The notes under the pieces: generated by a model
What the model saw: the letters and a program-made list of their open reading frames with translations, nothing else
Databases searched by the model: none
Told to the model about the DNA's origin: nothing
From: an uncultured Saprospiraceae bacterium
Lineage (GTDB): Bacteria > Bacteroidota > Bacteroidia > Chitinophagales > Saprospiraceae
Length of the DNA: 64,000 nucleotides
NCBI GenBank assembly: GCA_938016265.1
Contig: CALLWB010000027.1
Span: 1 to 64,000 of the forward strand
Direction: 5' to 3'
Part shown: positions 35,045-43,952 of the stretch, one piece after another
Layout of the letters: each line of letters begins with the position of its first letter
How positions within the stretch are numbered: position 1 is the first letter of the stretch
Made by a program: the position numbers and the translations under genes

Positions 35045-37372
35045 TTAAAATTTGAAATTGATGCCCAGGGTGGCACTGATCCCCAGATCGTCTGCAAAAT
35101 AGCGTTGTCGGTTGAGGTAATCTCTGTAGGTAGTATTCAACAGATTATCCACTTTGACAAAAATACGAAGTTTATACTTACGAAGGATAACATTAGTGGA
35201 AGCTTTCGCTCCTAATAAGGTGTAGGCACCAGGAGGCAAAACAAAGTCTTGCTCTGGAAGAAGGTGATTTTGTTTGAAAACGAATTTATTATTGACTTCA
35301 AACTCGAAATCCTCAATGTTTATCTTGCCGATAGGTACTGGCTTGTTGAGTCGATAGGTCAAACTACCGAAAAGACTTCCTGGAGGAATATTCACTAAAG
35401 GAATAGATTGACTAAGATTATCTCCTTGAATAAAACTGTATTTCAGTTGACCCGCCAATGCTTTGCCAATAGAAAATTTTGAAGACATATCAATTCCGTA
35501 AATCGCGGCATTGGCTTGCTCAAACTTAAAAACAGGAAAAGCACCTCGGATGGTAAGGCGCACTTCGTCTTGCGGATTCAGAAAAATGTAATCAGCAAAC
35601 CGTTGATAGTAGGCAAGCGCCCCAAAGGAAAAACGAGAACCCCATTGAGCAGTATATTCCAACGTCGCCTTCCCGGCTTTTTCAGTTTTCAGGTCCACAT
35701 CGCCTTCTTCAATGCCGCTGACTCCTTGGTGCAAACCACTGCTATAGAGCTCATTGACTGCAGGGTTGCGCATCGCATAACCAGCATTAAACGCCAATGA
35801 ATGATTTTTCGTAAGATCATAAGTAATACCAGCTGTCCCACTAACATTATGAAATTTGTTGTCGTACCGAAGGATTTGTATGGGTACGGTGCGGCTGAGG
35901 GCAACTACTTGCTGTCTTTCATAGTCATAGCGGATACCAAAAAATACAGCAGTTTTTATCCAGGACTTGGTTAGTGTAGTAAAGAAACCAGTTTCAATGG
36001 AGTTGTAATCTGGAATAAGTGGTAAAATCCCTGTTTCTGGATTGTTGGTGTTGTCAGTAAACGTGTTTTGAATTCCAACCTTGAGGTTCAAATCTTTCTT
36101 AAATGTTTTTAAATACTTTAGGTCGGAATTGAATGCATATTGCTGCAGGCTTAGTGCGGGGATGTTTGTTCTGCCGCCTCGACGTCTATCAAATTCTTTA
36201 CGGTCGTTGAGTTGGCCGGCAATCGTAAACTGGAAAGATTGATGATCATCAAAGTAATGCTTGGCATTTAACTTAATAAGGTGGTGGCCGACCGTTTGTT
36301 TTGGAGCCTCAATGATATTACTAAATTCAGACTCTGTATTAAATGGAACATCCCTAGACAGTGCGGCCTCCAAATCCGTCAGATTGCCAATATGCGACCC
36401 ACTCATAATACCCAGATTCGTATTGAATGTGCTAGAATACAACTCAAGGAAGGTTTTTTCTTTCCAAGATTTTTCTAACTGTAAAGAAAGGTTTGCTTCC
36501 TCTGTGCCCGTATTGTTGAGGAGGTAGGACGGTGATTTTCGATCGCCATATTTTTTTAAAGAACCATTGATTCGCCAGGCCAAAGCTGAGGAATATTTCT
36601 GAAGTTGTACGTTGATATTATTCCCACGGCCATTTGTCTCATAGGAATAATTGACGCGACCATGAAGGTGTGGGTCACGACCTATTTGTTGGGACTCAAC
36701 GAGGACGATGCTTCCTAGGTTGCCACCAGCATATTCCAAGGCGCTGGTTCCTTTGATGATGGTGATCTTATTGGCAGCAGAGGGATCGATTTCTGGGCTA
36801 TGGTCGTTGCCCCATTGTTGTCCGCTTTGCGGGACACCATTGTTTAGGATGGTTAGGCGATTGCCAAACATACCATGGACGACAGGTTTGGCGATGCCGC
36901 CACCATTTTTTAGAAGGTGGACACCTGTCTCGTTTTTCAGAAGACCAGAGAGATGCTCATCCGAATTATCTTCAATTGCCTGCTTTCCGATGGACTGATT
37001 CGGCTGATTAGAAAAGTCATTCGATTTTCCTTGTACAATAACCCCTTCCAAGGAAACAGAGGTATGAGAAAGAGAGATATTCAAAATTGTATCCCTATCA
37101 ATATCAAGATGGACTTCTACTGGCTCGCAACCAATATGGGAGACGATCAGATGATAATGACCCGGACAGATATTCTCTACTACAAATGCTCCATCATCAT
37201 CTGTGATGGCTCCTTTACCTAGCTCTTGGAGAATGACATTTACAAAAGACAATGGTGCCCGGGTTCCCTTGTCGGTTACCAGACCTTCTAGTTTGATCTG
37301 GCAGTCCTGTGCCAATCCTAGCGTGGATAGGAGGACAAAAAACAAGGTGATTATTTCAATTCTACTGCACAT
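35045..37372 (-). CDS. TonB-dependent outer-membrane receptor, probable metal or metallophore importer
   Basis: I chose the ATG at 37372 (775 residues), which begins a signal peptide (IEIITLFFVLLSTLGLAQ); the upstream frame only overlaps the preceding gene. Order: carboxypeptidase-regulatory-like domain (about 25-105; LEGLVTDKGTRAPLSFVNV), plug (about 110-225; FGNRLTILNNGVPQSGQQWG, IIKGTSALEYAGGNLGSIVLV), then a beta-barrel to the C-terminal phenylalanine (GINFKF). It imports a ligand across the outer membrane using TonB energy. The Fur-family gene 2 bases downstream and the lipoprotein gene overlapping its start by 11 bases suggest a metal-controlled uptake system. Confidence 0.9.
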   Translation of the reverse strand: MCSRIEIITLFFVLLSTLGLAQDCQIKLEGLVTDKGTRAPLSFVNVILQELGKGAITDDDGAFVVENICPGHYHLIVSHIGCEPVEVHLDIDRDTILNISLSHTSVSLEGVIVQGKSNDFSNQPNQSIGKQAIEDNSDEHLSGLLKNETGVHLLKNGGGIAKPVVHGMFGNRLTILNNGVPQSGQQWGNDHSPEIDPSAANKITIIKGTSALEYAGGNLGSIVLVESQQIGRDPHLHGRVNYSYETNGRGNNINVQLQKYSSALAWRINGSLKKYGDRKSPSYLLNNTGTEEANLSLQLEKSWKEKTFLELYSSTFNTNLGIMSGSHIGNLTDLEAALSRDVPFNTESEFSNIIEAPKQTVGHHLIKLNAKHYFDDHQSFQFTIAGQLNDRKEFDRRRGGRTNIPALSLQQYAFNSDLKYLKTFKKDLNLKVGIQNTFTDNTNNPETGILPLIPDYNSIETGFFTTLTKSWIKTAVFFGIRYDYERQQVVALSRTVPIQILRYDNKFHNVSGTAGITYDLTKNHSLAFNAGYAMRNPAVNELYSSGLHQGVSGIEEGDVDLKTEKAGKATLEYTAQWGSRFSFGALAYYQRFADYIFLNPQDEVRLTIRGAFPVFKFEQANAAIYGIDMSSKFSIGKALAGQLKYSFIQGDNLSQSIPLVNIPPGSLFGSLTYRLNKPVPIGKINIEDFEFEVNNKFVFKQNHLLPEQDFVLPPGAYTLLGAKASTNVILRKYKLRIFVKVDNLLNTTYRDYLNRQRYFADDLGISATLGINFKF

Positions 37373-37925
37373 CAATCGGGAAGACGATTTGAAGTTCAGT
37401 TTCGCCGCCAGCATTTGTTGGATCGCCGCCTGCTACTCCGTCCTCTAATTTTTCAGGTTCGTGTTTGAGGATAAGCGTTAGCGTGCCTGATCCTTCTGCT
37501 CCTGTTGTAAGGGTAGTGGCTAGACCGATTGGATTGTTCTCACTATCCTGATCAGTGTATGCGACGGACAAATCGTTGATGGTCGATTGGAAAAAGAATT
37601 GGTGGTCTTCGTCCTCTTCCTGGATTTCTTCCGTGACATCCTCGGTTGGAGTCACCGATTCATTAAGTAGAACTAGTGAACCGGTATAGGTTTGGTTGGC
37701 GCTTAGTGTGCCACCTGTGATTGTTGGGGCGTTTCCTCCTTCTTCTCCATCTAGATCGACAAAAATTAGCTCTACTGATGTTCCTCCACCATCAGGAACG
37801 AGTGTATAGGTGACTGTAGTGATAATTTCTTGTGGATTAGGAATGAAGGGTTCTTTCTTTTTGCAGGAAGAAAGAACAAGGAATGCTGAAAAGGTCAGCG
37901 CGAATAAAAGTTTTAATGTATGCAT
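37362..37925 (-). CDS. Acidic lipoprotein of the metal-uptake operon
   Basis: I chose the ATG at 37925 (187 residues), giving a lipoprotein signal peptide with lipobox LSSC followed by KKKE. The mature part is a beta-rich, acidic domain (VTYTLVPDGGGTSVELIFVD, TYTGSLVLLNES, TEEIQEEDEDHQFFF, TLTLILKHEPEK). I know this pattern from Bacteroidota proteins loosely annotated as 'type 1 periplasmic binding fold', often next to TonB receptors. The Glu/Asp/His-rich stretch could bind metal; that is inference. It is the first gene of the operon, overlaps the receptor gene by 11 bases, and lies directly under the palindromic operator. Confidence 0.75.
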   Translation of the reverse strand: MHTLKLLFALTFSAFLVLSSCKKKEPFIPNPQEIITTVTYTLVPDGGGTSVELIFVDLDGEEGGNAPTITGGTLSANQTYTGSLVLLNESVTPTEDVTEEIQEEDEDHQFFFQSTINDLSVAYTDQDSENNPIGLATTLTTGAEGSGTLTLILKHEPEKLEDGVAGGDPTNAGGETELQIVFPIDVQ

Positions 37926-37952
37926 AAGTTTAATTTTTTTGGTGTGGTTATA

Positions 37953-37960
37953 CAAAGTTA
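37953..37960 (-). promoter_or_regulatory. -7 element of the metal-uptake operon
   Basis: On the minus strand this reads TAACTTTG, a perfect TAnnTTTG, 28 bases before the ATG at 37925. The palindrome at 37966-37986 takes up the space where the -33 element would be. Confidence 0.6.
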
Positions 37961-37965
37961 CTAAT

Positions 37966-37986
37966 AAATGCAACAATGTTGCATTT
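37966..37986. promoter_or_regulatory. Probable Fur-family (Zur-like) operator
   Basis: Perfect 9-base arms AAATGCAAC and GTTGCATTT are separated by AAT. The 9-3-9 palindrome lies 5 bases upstream of the -7 box of an operon that ends in a Fur-family repressor gene. Its size and position fit a Fur/Zur box that blocks polymerase binding. The exact sequence preference is not provable from one site. Confidence 0.7.
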
Positions 37987-38089
37987 GGCTGAGTGTTTTT
38001 TTGATGGCTTGCCCTAAGGAGTATAGAGAACGTATATTTTTTAGGTGCTTCAGTACAAAAAAAATGATAGGTTCGAATTTGTTTTTGTT

Positions 38090-38809
38090 CTAGAAAAGTA
38101 AGTTTACCCCTTGATTCCAGCCGATTTCTTTTGCTTTTTCTTTATCCTTATTGCCTTCTAGGTACTTATGGAGATAATCTCTTTTTAAATCTCCTCTGAC
38201 ATGATAAGCATAGCCGTCATTTGGAAACTTTTGAATTATGCTATCGCATAATTTTAGTGCTTCCTTATTCTGATTTGTTATGAATTTGACTCTGAGAATG
38301 TTTCCGTGAAATCCAACATTTGTGGAATCAAGTTTTCTGGCAGTTTCGAAGCTGCTAAGTGCCTCGGGATACTTGTCTTGAAATTGGTAAGCCCAGCCTC
38401 TGTTATTGTAGTATTTTGGATTTTTGTTATTGATTTTTATTGCTTCGTTAAAGTCCTTAATACCTAAACGGAGTCCCTCGGAATCATTGATTGGTCCTTG
38501 ACACATGTAACATGCGCCTCTTGTATTATATGCATCGGATTCATCCGGATATTTGGTGATAAACTTGTCGAGACGCACTATTGCCTGGTCATAATTTCTG
38601 TTCTTTACTTTCGCCGTTATTTCATTGAAAAGGGTCTGCTTGATTTGTTGTGCTGAAGGCTTTTCATTAAGTTCCACTTCATTTTCTAGCGGGGCTGTTT
38701 CTTGCTCAATTGTGGTGTTGGTGGCTGTTTTTTTGAATTCGCATCCAATGTTCCAGGCAATTAAAGACATCAAAACGATCAAGTATATATTCTTTTTCGA
38801 AAAAATCAT
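38090..38809 (-). CDS. TPR lipoprotein or membrane-anchored protein
   Basis: I chose the ATG at 38809 (239 residues; MIFSKKNIYLIVLMSLIAWNIGC), which gives a signal with an imperfect lipobox (NIGC followed by Glu). A Glu-rich linker is followed by about four TPR repeats (NYDQAIVRLDKFITKYPDESDAYNT, YYNNRGWAYQFQDKYPEALSSF, NEALKLCDS-like). It presumably mediates protein contacts in the periplasm; no partner is evident. The open frame upstream of the chosen start runs through the GC-richer stretch described in the findings and is not likely to be translated. Confidence 0.75.
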   Translation of the reverse strand: MIFSKKNIYLIVLMSLIAWNIGCEFKKTATNTTIEQETAPLENEVELNEKPSAQQIKQTLFNEITAKVKNRNYDQAIVRLDKFITKYPDESDAYNTRGACYMCQGPINDSEGLRLGIKDFNEAIKINNKNPKYYNNRGWAYQFQDKYPEALSSFETARKLDSTNVGFHGNILRVKFITNQNKEALKLCDSIIQKFPNDGYAYHVRGDLKRDYLHKYLEGNKDKEKAKEIGWNQGVNLLF

Positions 38810-39147
38810 TAGCAATTTTTTGTTTTTAAGAACCCAATATACAAAACAAGAATTTTCTCCATGGCGATCCCCATCACGAATTGTCTTTCGCTGATGTCCA
38901 CCCCAAAGAGATTGCATATGTGGCGGCTCGTGACGCGGAACCTCAGTCAAGTATATAACTGTTTCTAGATCAGGCAGAATTCAATATAGTGTAGCGGAAG
39001 TCTGCACAATAACCCTGTTGTTTATTAAAAAAAAAACAACACTTAATAGCCTGTTTATCAGGACTGAATGCTTTCAGGTGCTAGGCTGACGGTAAACTCC
39101 ATTTAAAACCCCCAAGTGTATAACTTCTAATATCAAAGCAAAAAATG
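38810..39147. other. Divergent intergenic region with a GC-rich stretch
   Basis: About 340 bases. The part at roughly 38850-38945 is distinctly more GC-rich than its surroundings and has a short plus-strand frame ending in a stop near 38957. The remainder is AT-rich spacer. Confidence 0.35.
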
Positions 39148-39155
39148 TATCTTTG
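39148..39155 (+). promoter_or_regulatory. -7 element TATCTTTG for the large adhesin-like gene
   Basis: A perfect TAnnTTTG, 16 bases before the ATG at 39172. No convincing -33 TTTG. Confidence 0.45.
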
Positions 39156-39171
39156 ATCTAAATCAAATCTT

Positions 39172-42100
39172 ATGAGAAAAGTCACCTCTATTCTTTACTA
39201 TCTAACATTTTTATTTTTTGTTAGTAGTTTAAATGCCCAGGTACAAATTGGGACGGACATGCTTGGCCAGCCATTTGGAGATTTTGGTACATCAATGGCA
39301 ATGTCCGCTGATGGGACCATTATTGCAACTGGCTCACCAAGCCATGATAATCCATCATCTCCAAATGCAGGGTTGATAAGAGTGTTTCGATTTAATGGAA
39401 CCTCCTGGACTCAAATGGGACAAACTTTTACTGGCCTATCATCGAATGTTTATTTATCTGGTGTAATGTTATCGTCTAATGGAATGGTGCTTGCCACTGT
39501 GGACAAAAATTTTTTAACGAGTTATCAATATAATGGATTTAGCTGGGTGCAAACGGGGCAAATTGCCACGGTAAACAGTCCTAATATTCAATCATTTTCA
39601 TTGTCAGCTGATGGTACTACTATTGCTCTTGGCCTTAACTACCTAACTTGGGGAAGAACCTATGTATACCAATACAATGGTAGTAATTGGGTACAACTTG
39701 GACAGGAAATACTAGGAGGAGGAACTACCTACACGGAAACTGTCGGAGGCGTTTCTTTGTCTTCTGATGGTAGCATTCTGGCGATGGGAGTTCCATTTAT
39801 AAATGTAGGCTTCACAGAAGGATTGGTGAGAGTGTTTGAATTTGATGGTATTGATTGGGTACAAATAGGGAATGATATTCTAGCGCAATCTAATGGTGAA
39901 GAACTCGGACGCACAGTTTCACTATCTTCAGACGGAACAATAGTTGCAGCTGGCTCTGGATTCGCAGACATAAATGGTGCTAATTCTGGAGTCGTAAAAG
40001 TTAACAAGTTTGATGGGGTAAACTGGGTGCAACTTGGACAGACTTTTACTGGGAATGCAGGAGATAAACTAGGCTATTCAATTTCCTTATCTTCCGATGG
40101 CAATGTCCTGGCGTTTGGGGCACCTGAATTTAATAACAACTTTGGCCAAGCGAAACTTTTTCAATATGATGGTTTTAATTGGCTTCAATATAGTGAAGAT
40201 ATCAATGGAGAATTTCCAGAACAATTAGGCACTACAGTAGTTTTGTCCTCTGACAAATCGACAATAGCTGTTGGAGCTCCTTTCTACAATGATGCTAGCG
40301 GCTATGAAATTGGTAGAATACGTGCCTTTGGTAACAAAGGAGTTGCAGGGTACCTATTTTTAGACCTTAACCAAGACTGCAATTTAAACCTTAATGAAAT
40401 TGGTCTTTCAAACAGAAGAGCCGTTATCCAACCAGGAAATATCATTGTAGAAACAGGAGGCAGCGGTAGATGGTTTACAGAATCACTTCCAATTGGCAAC
40501 TATACTTTATCAGCAGATACCAGCGATTTATGGGATGCTAGCTGTCTTAGTAGTCAAAGCTTTAGTATAACAAACTTGGATAGTCTTACAATTGTTCCAT
40601 CTATAGGTTTAGTTGCTAAATTTCCTTGTACCTCACCAGACATTAGCATCGACATGCCATTTATGCGGCCATGCTTTACTGACCAAGCAATTCGAGTACG
40701 AGCTTGCAATAATTATCAGGCCACAGGCACCTTAAACAATACATTTGTTGTGGTTACCCTCGATTCCTTATTATTACCAACTTCGTTCGAATTACCCTTT
40801 TCCTTCTTAGGGAATAACCAGTTTCAGTTCGATCTGGGCTCGCTCATACCCGGAGAATGTGTTGATTTTTGGATAAAAGCAACAGTAGATTGTTCCGTCT
40901 TACTCGGGCAGGCTTTATGCATGGAAGCAGAGATCTTTCCTACAGTGCCCTGTGTCTTAGACAGTATTCCAAATCCATTTCCACCGACGGTACAGCCCTG
41001 TCTGGGAGAGTGGGATGAATCCAGTCTGCAAGTAGAAGGCTATTGTCAAAATGATACGATTTATTTTGAGATGGTGAATGTTGGTGTAGGAAACATGGCC
41101 TGCTACAGCCCGGTCACCGTCTATGTGGACGGCGTTTTAGTCATGTTAGATTCTGTGCAGTTGAATGCCCAGCAGGTGATGGTGTATTCTTTTCCGGGCA
41201 ATGGCGAATCCTGGCACTTGAGTGTTGATCAGCACCCCCATCATCCTGGCAATTCCAATCCTAATGCTACGGTAGAAAACTGTGGTGGCTCAACTGGTCA
41301 GACAAAAATCAATTTATTTGCTCAGGATGATGCCGATCCGATCATTGACATTTATTGTGGAGAAGTTACAGGCAGTTATGATCCCAATGACAAAACGGGC
41401 TATCCGATAGGCGTTACACAAGACAAGCACATTGAGGCGAATCAACAATTGCAATACAGAATACGTTTTCAAAACACTGGAACAGATACCGCGTTTACTG
41501 TTGTGATACGAGATACGTTGGATATGGATTTAGATATTTTTTCTACACGATCAGGTGTGGCCAGCCATTCCTATGATTTTCAATTGTATGGCCCACGTGT
41601 TTTAGAATGGACCTTCAATGATATTATGCTGCCAGACAGTAACATAAACGAGGCGGGCAGTCATGGCTTTGTAAGCTTTATTGTAGATCAACTTCCAGGC
41701 CTTCCAGATGGTACCCAAATCACCAACTCTGCAGGTATTTATTTTGATTTTAATACACCGATTATTACCAATCAATCATTGCATACTATTCATTACAACT
41801 TACCGGTGTCCACACAGTTTAGTGCTTTATGCCATTTTGTAAATCCCATAGTCTGCAATGGAGATTTAGGCACTTTATTGTCGGTCAATGCTTATGGAGG
41901 GTTGCCTCCTTACCAATATCTGTGGAGCAATGGCCATACACTTCCTACAATTTCCGGACTTTCTCCTGGCAGCTACTCTGTAACGATTACGGATAGCTCC
42001 GGGCAAAATTCTACAGATCAAATTACGTTTGACGAGCCTTCGGCTATTACTTTTACGGAGGATCAGGCAAATGTTGCGACTTGCAATGCGTGTAACGCAA

Positions 42101-42894
42101 GTGCAATGATTACAATCTCAGGTGGAGTTTCCCCCTATTCATTTCTATGGTCTACAAATGAAACCAACCAAAATCCTTCTTTGCTATGTCCTGGAAACAA
42201 TCAAGTAAGTATAGTGGATGCACTTGGTTGTGAAAATGTATATACTATTAATATTTCGAACAGTTCATCTCCGACTAGCAGTATGGATGTAATTCAAGCC
42301 TGTGAAGCATATACCTGGATCGATGGAAATACCTATACTTCAAGTAATAACTCGGAAACTTTTACAATTACAAATTCTGTAGGTTGCGATTCTACCATTA
42401 CCTTGGATTTAACCATTACAAATGTAGAAACAAATGTTGCGGTATTCGGTAACACCCTGACCGCAACGGCAGTTAATGCAGGATATCAATGGCTCGATTG
42501 CGATGGCAATTTTAATGAAATTAACGGAGAGACGAATCAATCCTATACGCCTACAGCAAATGGCAACTTTGCCGTTGAAGTCTCTCAAAACAATTGTGTG
42601 GATACCTCTTCTTGTAATATAATTACATTAACGAGTTTGGAGGACTATGTCTCCAAGTCTACATTTACGTTATATCCTAATCCAAATGATGGACTTTTCT
42701 TTGTTGACTTAAAGGGAAATCACCCGCATATTACAATCACCCTCCTGGACTTTACTGGTCGTTTGGTTAGTGTGAAGGAGTATGAAAATGAGTCGGGTAT
42801 TCCAGTGAAAATAGAGGTTGCTGCTGGAATATATTTTGTAGAGGTTAGCGTTGATAACGGTAAAAAACAGGTGTTTAAAGTAGCGAAGTATTAA
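39172..42894 (+). CDS. Large secreted repeat protein with T9SS sorting domain
   Basis: A 1240-residue protein with a signal peptide (YYLTFLFFVSSLNA). Residues of about 25-400 are seven or so propeller-like repeats with the pattern 'LG..SLSSDG..lA.G.P......G.v.vf.f.G..W.Q.G' (FG-GAP/kelch-like). Residues of about 400-480 are a prealbumin-like segment (GYLFLDLNQDCNLNLNEIG). Residues of about 750-890 are a conserved domain common in T9SS proteins (SYDPNDKTGYP, LQYRIRFQNTGTDTAFTVVI, ITNSAGIYFDFN). SprB-like repeats follow (PPYQYLWSNG, SPYSFLWSTN). The end is a type A sorting domain (LYPNPNDGLFFVDL, GIYFVEVS). It is probably a cell-surface adhesin or structural protein. Confidence 0.85.
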   Translation: MRKVTSILYYLTFLFFVSSLNAQVQIGTDMLGQPFGDFGTSMAMSADGTIIATGSPSHDNPSSPNAGLIRVFRFNGTSWTQMGQTFTGLSSNVYLSGVMLSSNGMVLATVDKNFLTSYQYNGFSWVQTGQIATVNSPNIQSFSLSADGTTIALGLNYLTWGRTYVYQYNGSNWVQLGQEILGGGTTYTETVGGVSLSSDGSILAMGVPFINVGFTEGLVRVFEFDGIDWVQIGNDILAQSNGEELGRTVSLSSDGTIVAAGSGFADINGANSGVVKVNKFDGVNWVQLGQTFTGNAGDKLGYSISLSSDGNVLAFGAPEFNNNFGQAKLFQYDGFNWLQYSEDINGEFPEQLGTTVVLSSDKSTIAVGAPFYNDASGYEIGRIRAFGNKGVAGYLFLDLNQDCNLNLNEIGLSNRRAVIQPGNIIVETGGSGRWFTESLPIGNYTLSADTSDLWDASCLSSQSFSITNLDSLTIVPSIGLVAKFPCTSPDISIDMPFMRPCFTDQAIRVRACNNYQATGTLNNTFVVVTLDSLLLPTSFELPFSFLGNNQFQFDLGSLIPGECVDFWIKATVDCSVLLGQALCMEAEIFPTVPCVLDSIPNPFPPTVQPCLGEWDESSLQVEGYCQNDTIYFEMVNVGVGNMACYSPVTVYVDGVLVMLDSVQLNAQQVMVYSFPGNGESWHLSVDQHPHHPGNSNPNATVENCGGSTGQTKINLFAQDDADPIIDIYCGEVTGSYDPNDKTGYPIGVTQDKHIEANQQLQYRIRFQNTGTDTAFTVVIRDTLDMDLDIFSTRSGVASHSYDFQLYGPRVLEWTFNDIMLPDSNINEAGSHGFVSFIVDQLPGLPDGTQITNSAGIYFDFNTPIITNQSLHTIHYNLPVSTQFSALCHFVNPIVCNGDLGTLLSVNAYGGLPPYQYLWSNGHTLPTISGLSPGSYSVTITDSSGQNSTDQITFDEPSAITFTEDQANVATCNACNASAMITISGGVSPYSFLWSTNETNQNPSLLCPGNNQVSIVDALGCENVYTINISNSSSPTSSMDVIQACEAYTWIDGNTYTSSNNSETFTITNSVGCDSTITLDLTITNVETNVAVFGNTLTATAVNAGYQWLDCDGNFNEINGETNQSYTPTANGNFAVEVSQNNCVDTSSCNIITLTSLEDYVSKSTFTLYPNPNDGLFFVDLKGNHPHITITLLDFTGRLVSVKEYENESGIPVKIEVAAGIYFVEVSVDNGKKQVFKVAKY

Positions 42895-42927
42895 GTAAAC
42901 AATCCAAGGACAATTCACAAAAAAATA

Positions 42928-42955
42928 CCGGGCAGTGCCGCGAAACACTACCCGG
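42928..42955 (-). terminator. Terminator of the 46-residue basic protein gene
   Basis: CCGGGCAGTG and CACTACCCGG pair over 10 bases (one G-U on the minus strand) with an 8-base loop. On the minus strand the stem is followed within two bases by TTTTTTTG. It lies 36 bases past the stop at 42992. Confidence 0.85.
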
Positions 42956-42991
42956 CTTGGGGGTACAGTTATGCTAATATCTGATCACGAC

Positions 42992-43132
42992 TTATTCCTC
43001 CTTTTCAGAATCAGAGGAAGTGTCTTTTTTATTGTAAAGTTCAATGCGTTGATAGATCGCTCTTTTTGCAAAGGCTTTTTTAGGTCTTCTATTATGCATT
43101 GGTCGTTGGTTTCCCAAATTTCTGAATCTCAT
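42992..43132 (-). CDS. Small basic protein of 46 residues
   Basis: ATG at 43132, TAA at 42992. The product begins MRFRNLGNQRPMHNRRPKKA, is rich in Arg and Lys in its first 34 residues, and ends in an acidic Ser/Asp/Glu tail (SSDSEKEE). It has no membrane segment. The opposite-strand frame over this stretch has no such character. A textbook terminator directly downstream supports a real transcript. The charge pattern fits an RNA- or ribosome-associated protein, which is inference; I do not recognise the family. Confidence 0.65.
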   Translation of the reverse strand: MRFRNLGNQRPMHNRRPKKAFAKRAIYQRIELYNKKDTSSDSEKEE

Positions 43133-43487
43133 AGTGTCTAGTTTTTAGTAATTATTATTAAATAACAATCAACTGTTTAGCTAACTATTTTAAGAATTGT
43201 CATTGAATAAACAACTTCATAAAATCCGGTGGTTGTATTGTTTGATGGTAAGTTGCAGGGAAAATTGGAGGGCCGCAATTTTTGTCGACCTGTCCTTGGA
43301 TTTTTCGGTTAAATCCAAGGAGAAATCGGAAAGGGGTAGTTAGGTTTTTGTGGTAGGAAAGACAAATGAGGTTGGGGCAAATCGTCATTGGCCCGCTGCC
43401 GATTGATTTTTTTGATGATTGGTTAGATTCAGCGCTTCCTAAGCCTAGAAGGATTGGTATGTTCCTCACTCGGTATGGTGAGCAGTT
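43133..43487. other. Non-coding region with a perfect hairpin
   Basis: No protein-like ORF. TCCTTGGATTT (43293-43303) and AAATCCAAGGA (43311-43321) form a perfect 11-base stem with a 7-base loop and no T-run. A smaller stem CTCAC/GTGAG lies near 43466-43482. The upstream promoter of the small basic protein must lie in the first 100 bases. Confidence 0.45.
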
Positions 43488-43890
43488 CCCGCTGTCGAAG
43501 TTTCTTCTCTTTTTGAATTGATCGCACTGGTTGGATCGTAGGGATTTCCGCTGTGGCGGTTTTTTTACTTTTTGAATTGATCGCACTGGTTTGATCGTAG
43601 GGGATTTCCGCTGTCGCGGTTTCTTTTCTTTTTGAATTGATCGCACTGGTTGGATCGTTGGGGATTTCCCGCTGTTTGCGGTTTTTTTACTTTTTGAATT
43701 GATCGCACTGGTTTGATCGTAGGGATTTCCGCTGTCGCGGTTTCTTTACTTTTTGAATTGATCGCACTGGTTGGATCGTTGGGGATTTCCGCTGTCGCGG
43801 TTCCATCACTTTTTGAACTGTCGTCCAAAACCCTTCGGGATCGTGATGGAACCTTCGGGATCGTGATGGAACTTCGGGATCGTGATGGAA
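43488..43890. repeat. Tandem array of a ~60-base hairpin-forming repeat
   Basis: Six copies at 59-62 base spacing, marked by TTTTTGAATTG at 43510, 43569, 43629, 43691 and 43750 and the variant TTTTTGAACTG at 43810. Each unit has a CCGC-TGTC-GCGG type mini-hairpin, then the TTTTTGAATTG block, then GATCGCACTGGTTGGATCG. The array ends with three copies of a 19-20 base unit, CTTCGGGATCGTGATGGAAC, starting at 43833, 43853 and 43872. Single copies related to it occur at 54845, 57847 and 62636. Long frames across the array on both strands are by-products of the repetition. Confidence 0.9.
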
Positions 43891-43909
43891 TCCAGTGTAC
43901 GATAATTCT

Positions 43910-43917
43910 TACCTTTA
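43910..43917 (+). promoter_or_regulatory. Possible -7 element for aroF
   Basis: TACCTTTA is one base off TAnnTTTG and lies 36 bases before the ATG at 43953, just after the repeat array. The same octamer is used in the promoter at 14259-14266. Confidence 0.35.
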
Positions 43918-43952
43918 CTAACAAGAATATTCTATTAGAAAAACAACGACCA

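Noticed and set aside
38810-38950. N-terminal extension of the TPR lipoprotein
   Set aside because: It would place about 47 charged and mixed residues in front of the signal peptide; the ATG at 38809 fits better.
43488-43890. Possible CRISPR array (regular ~60-base period)
   Set aside because: The segments between the conserved blocks are themselves nearly identical, so there are no unique spacers, and no cas gene is in the window. It is a plain tandem repeat.
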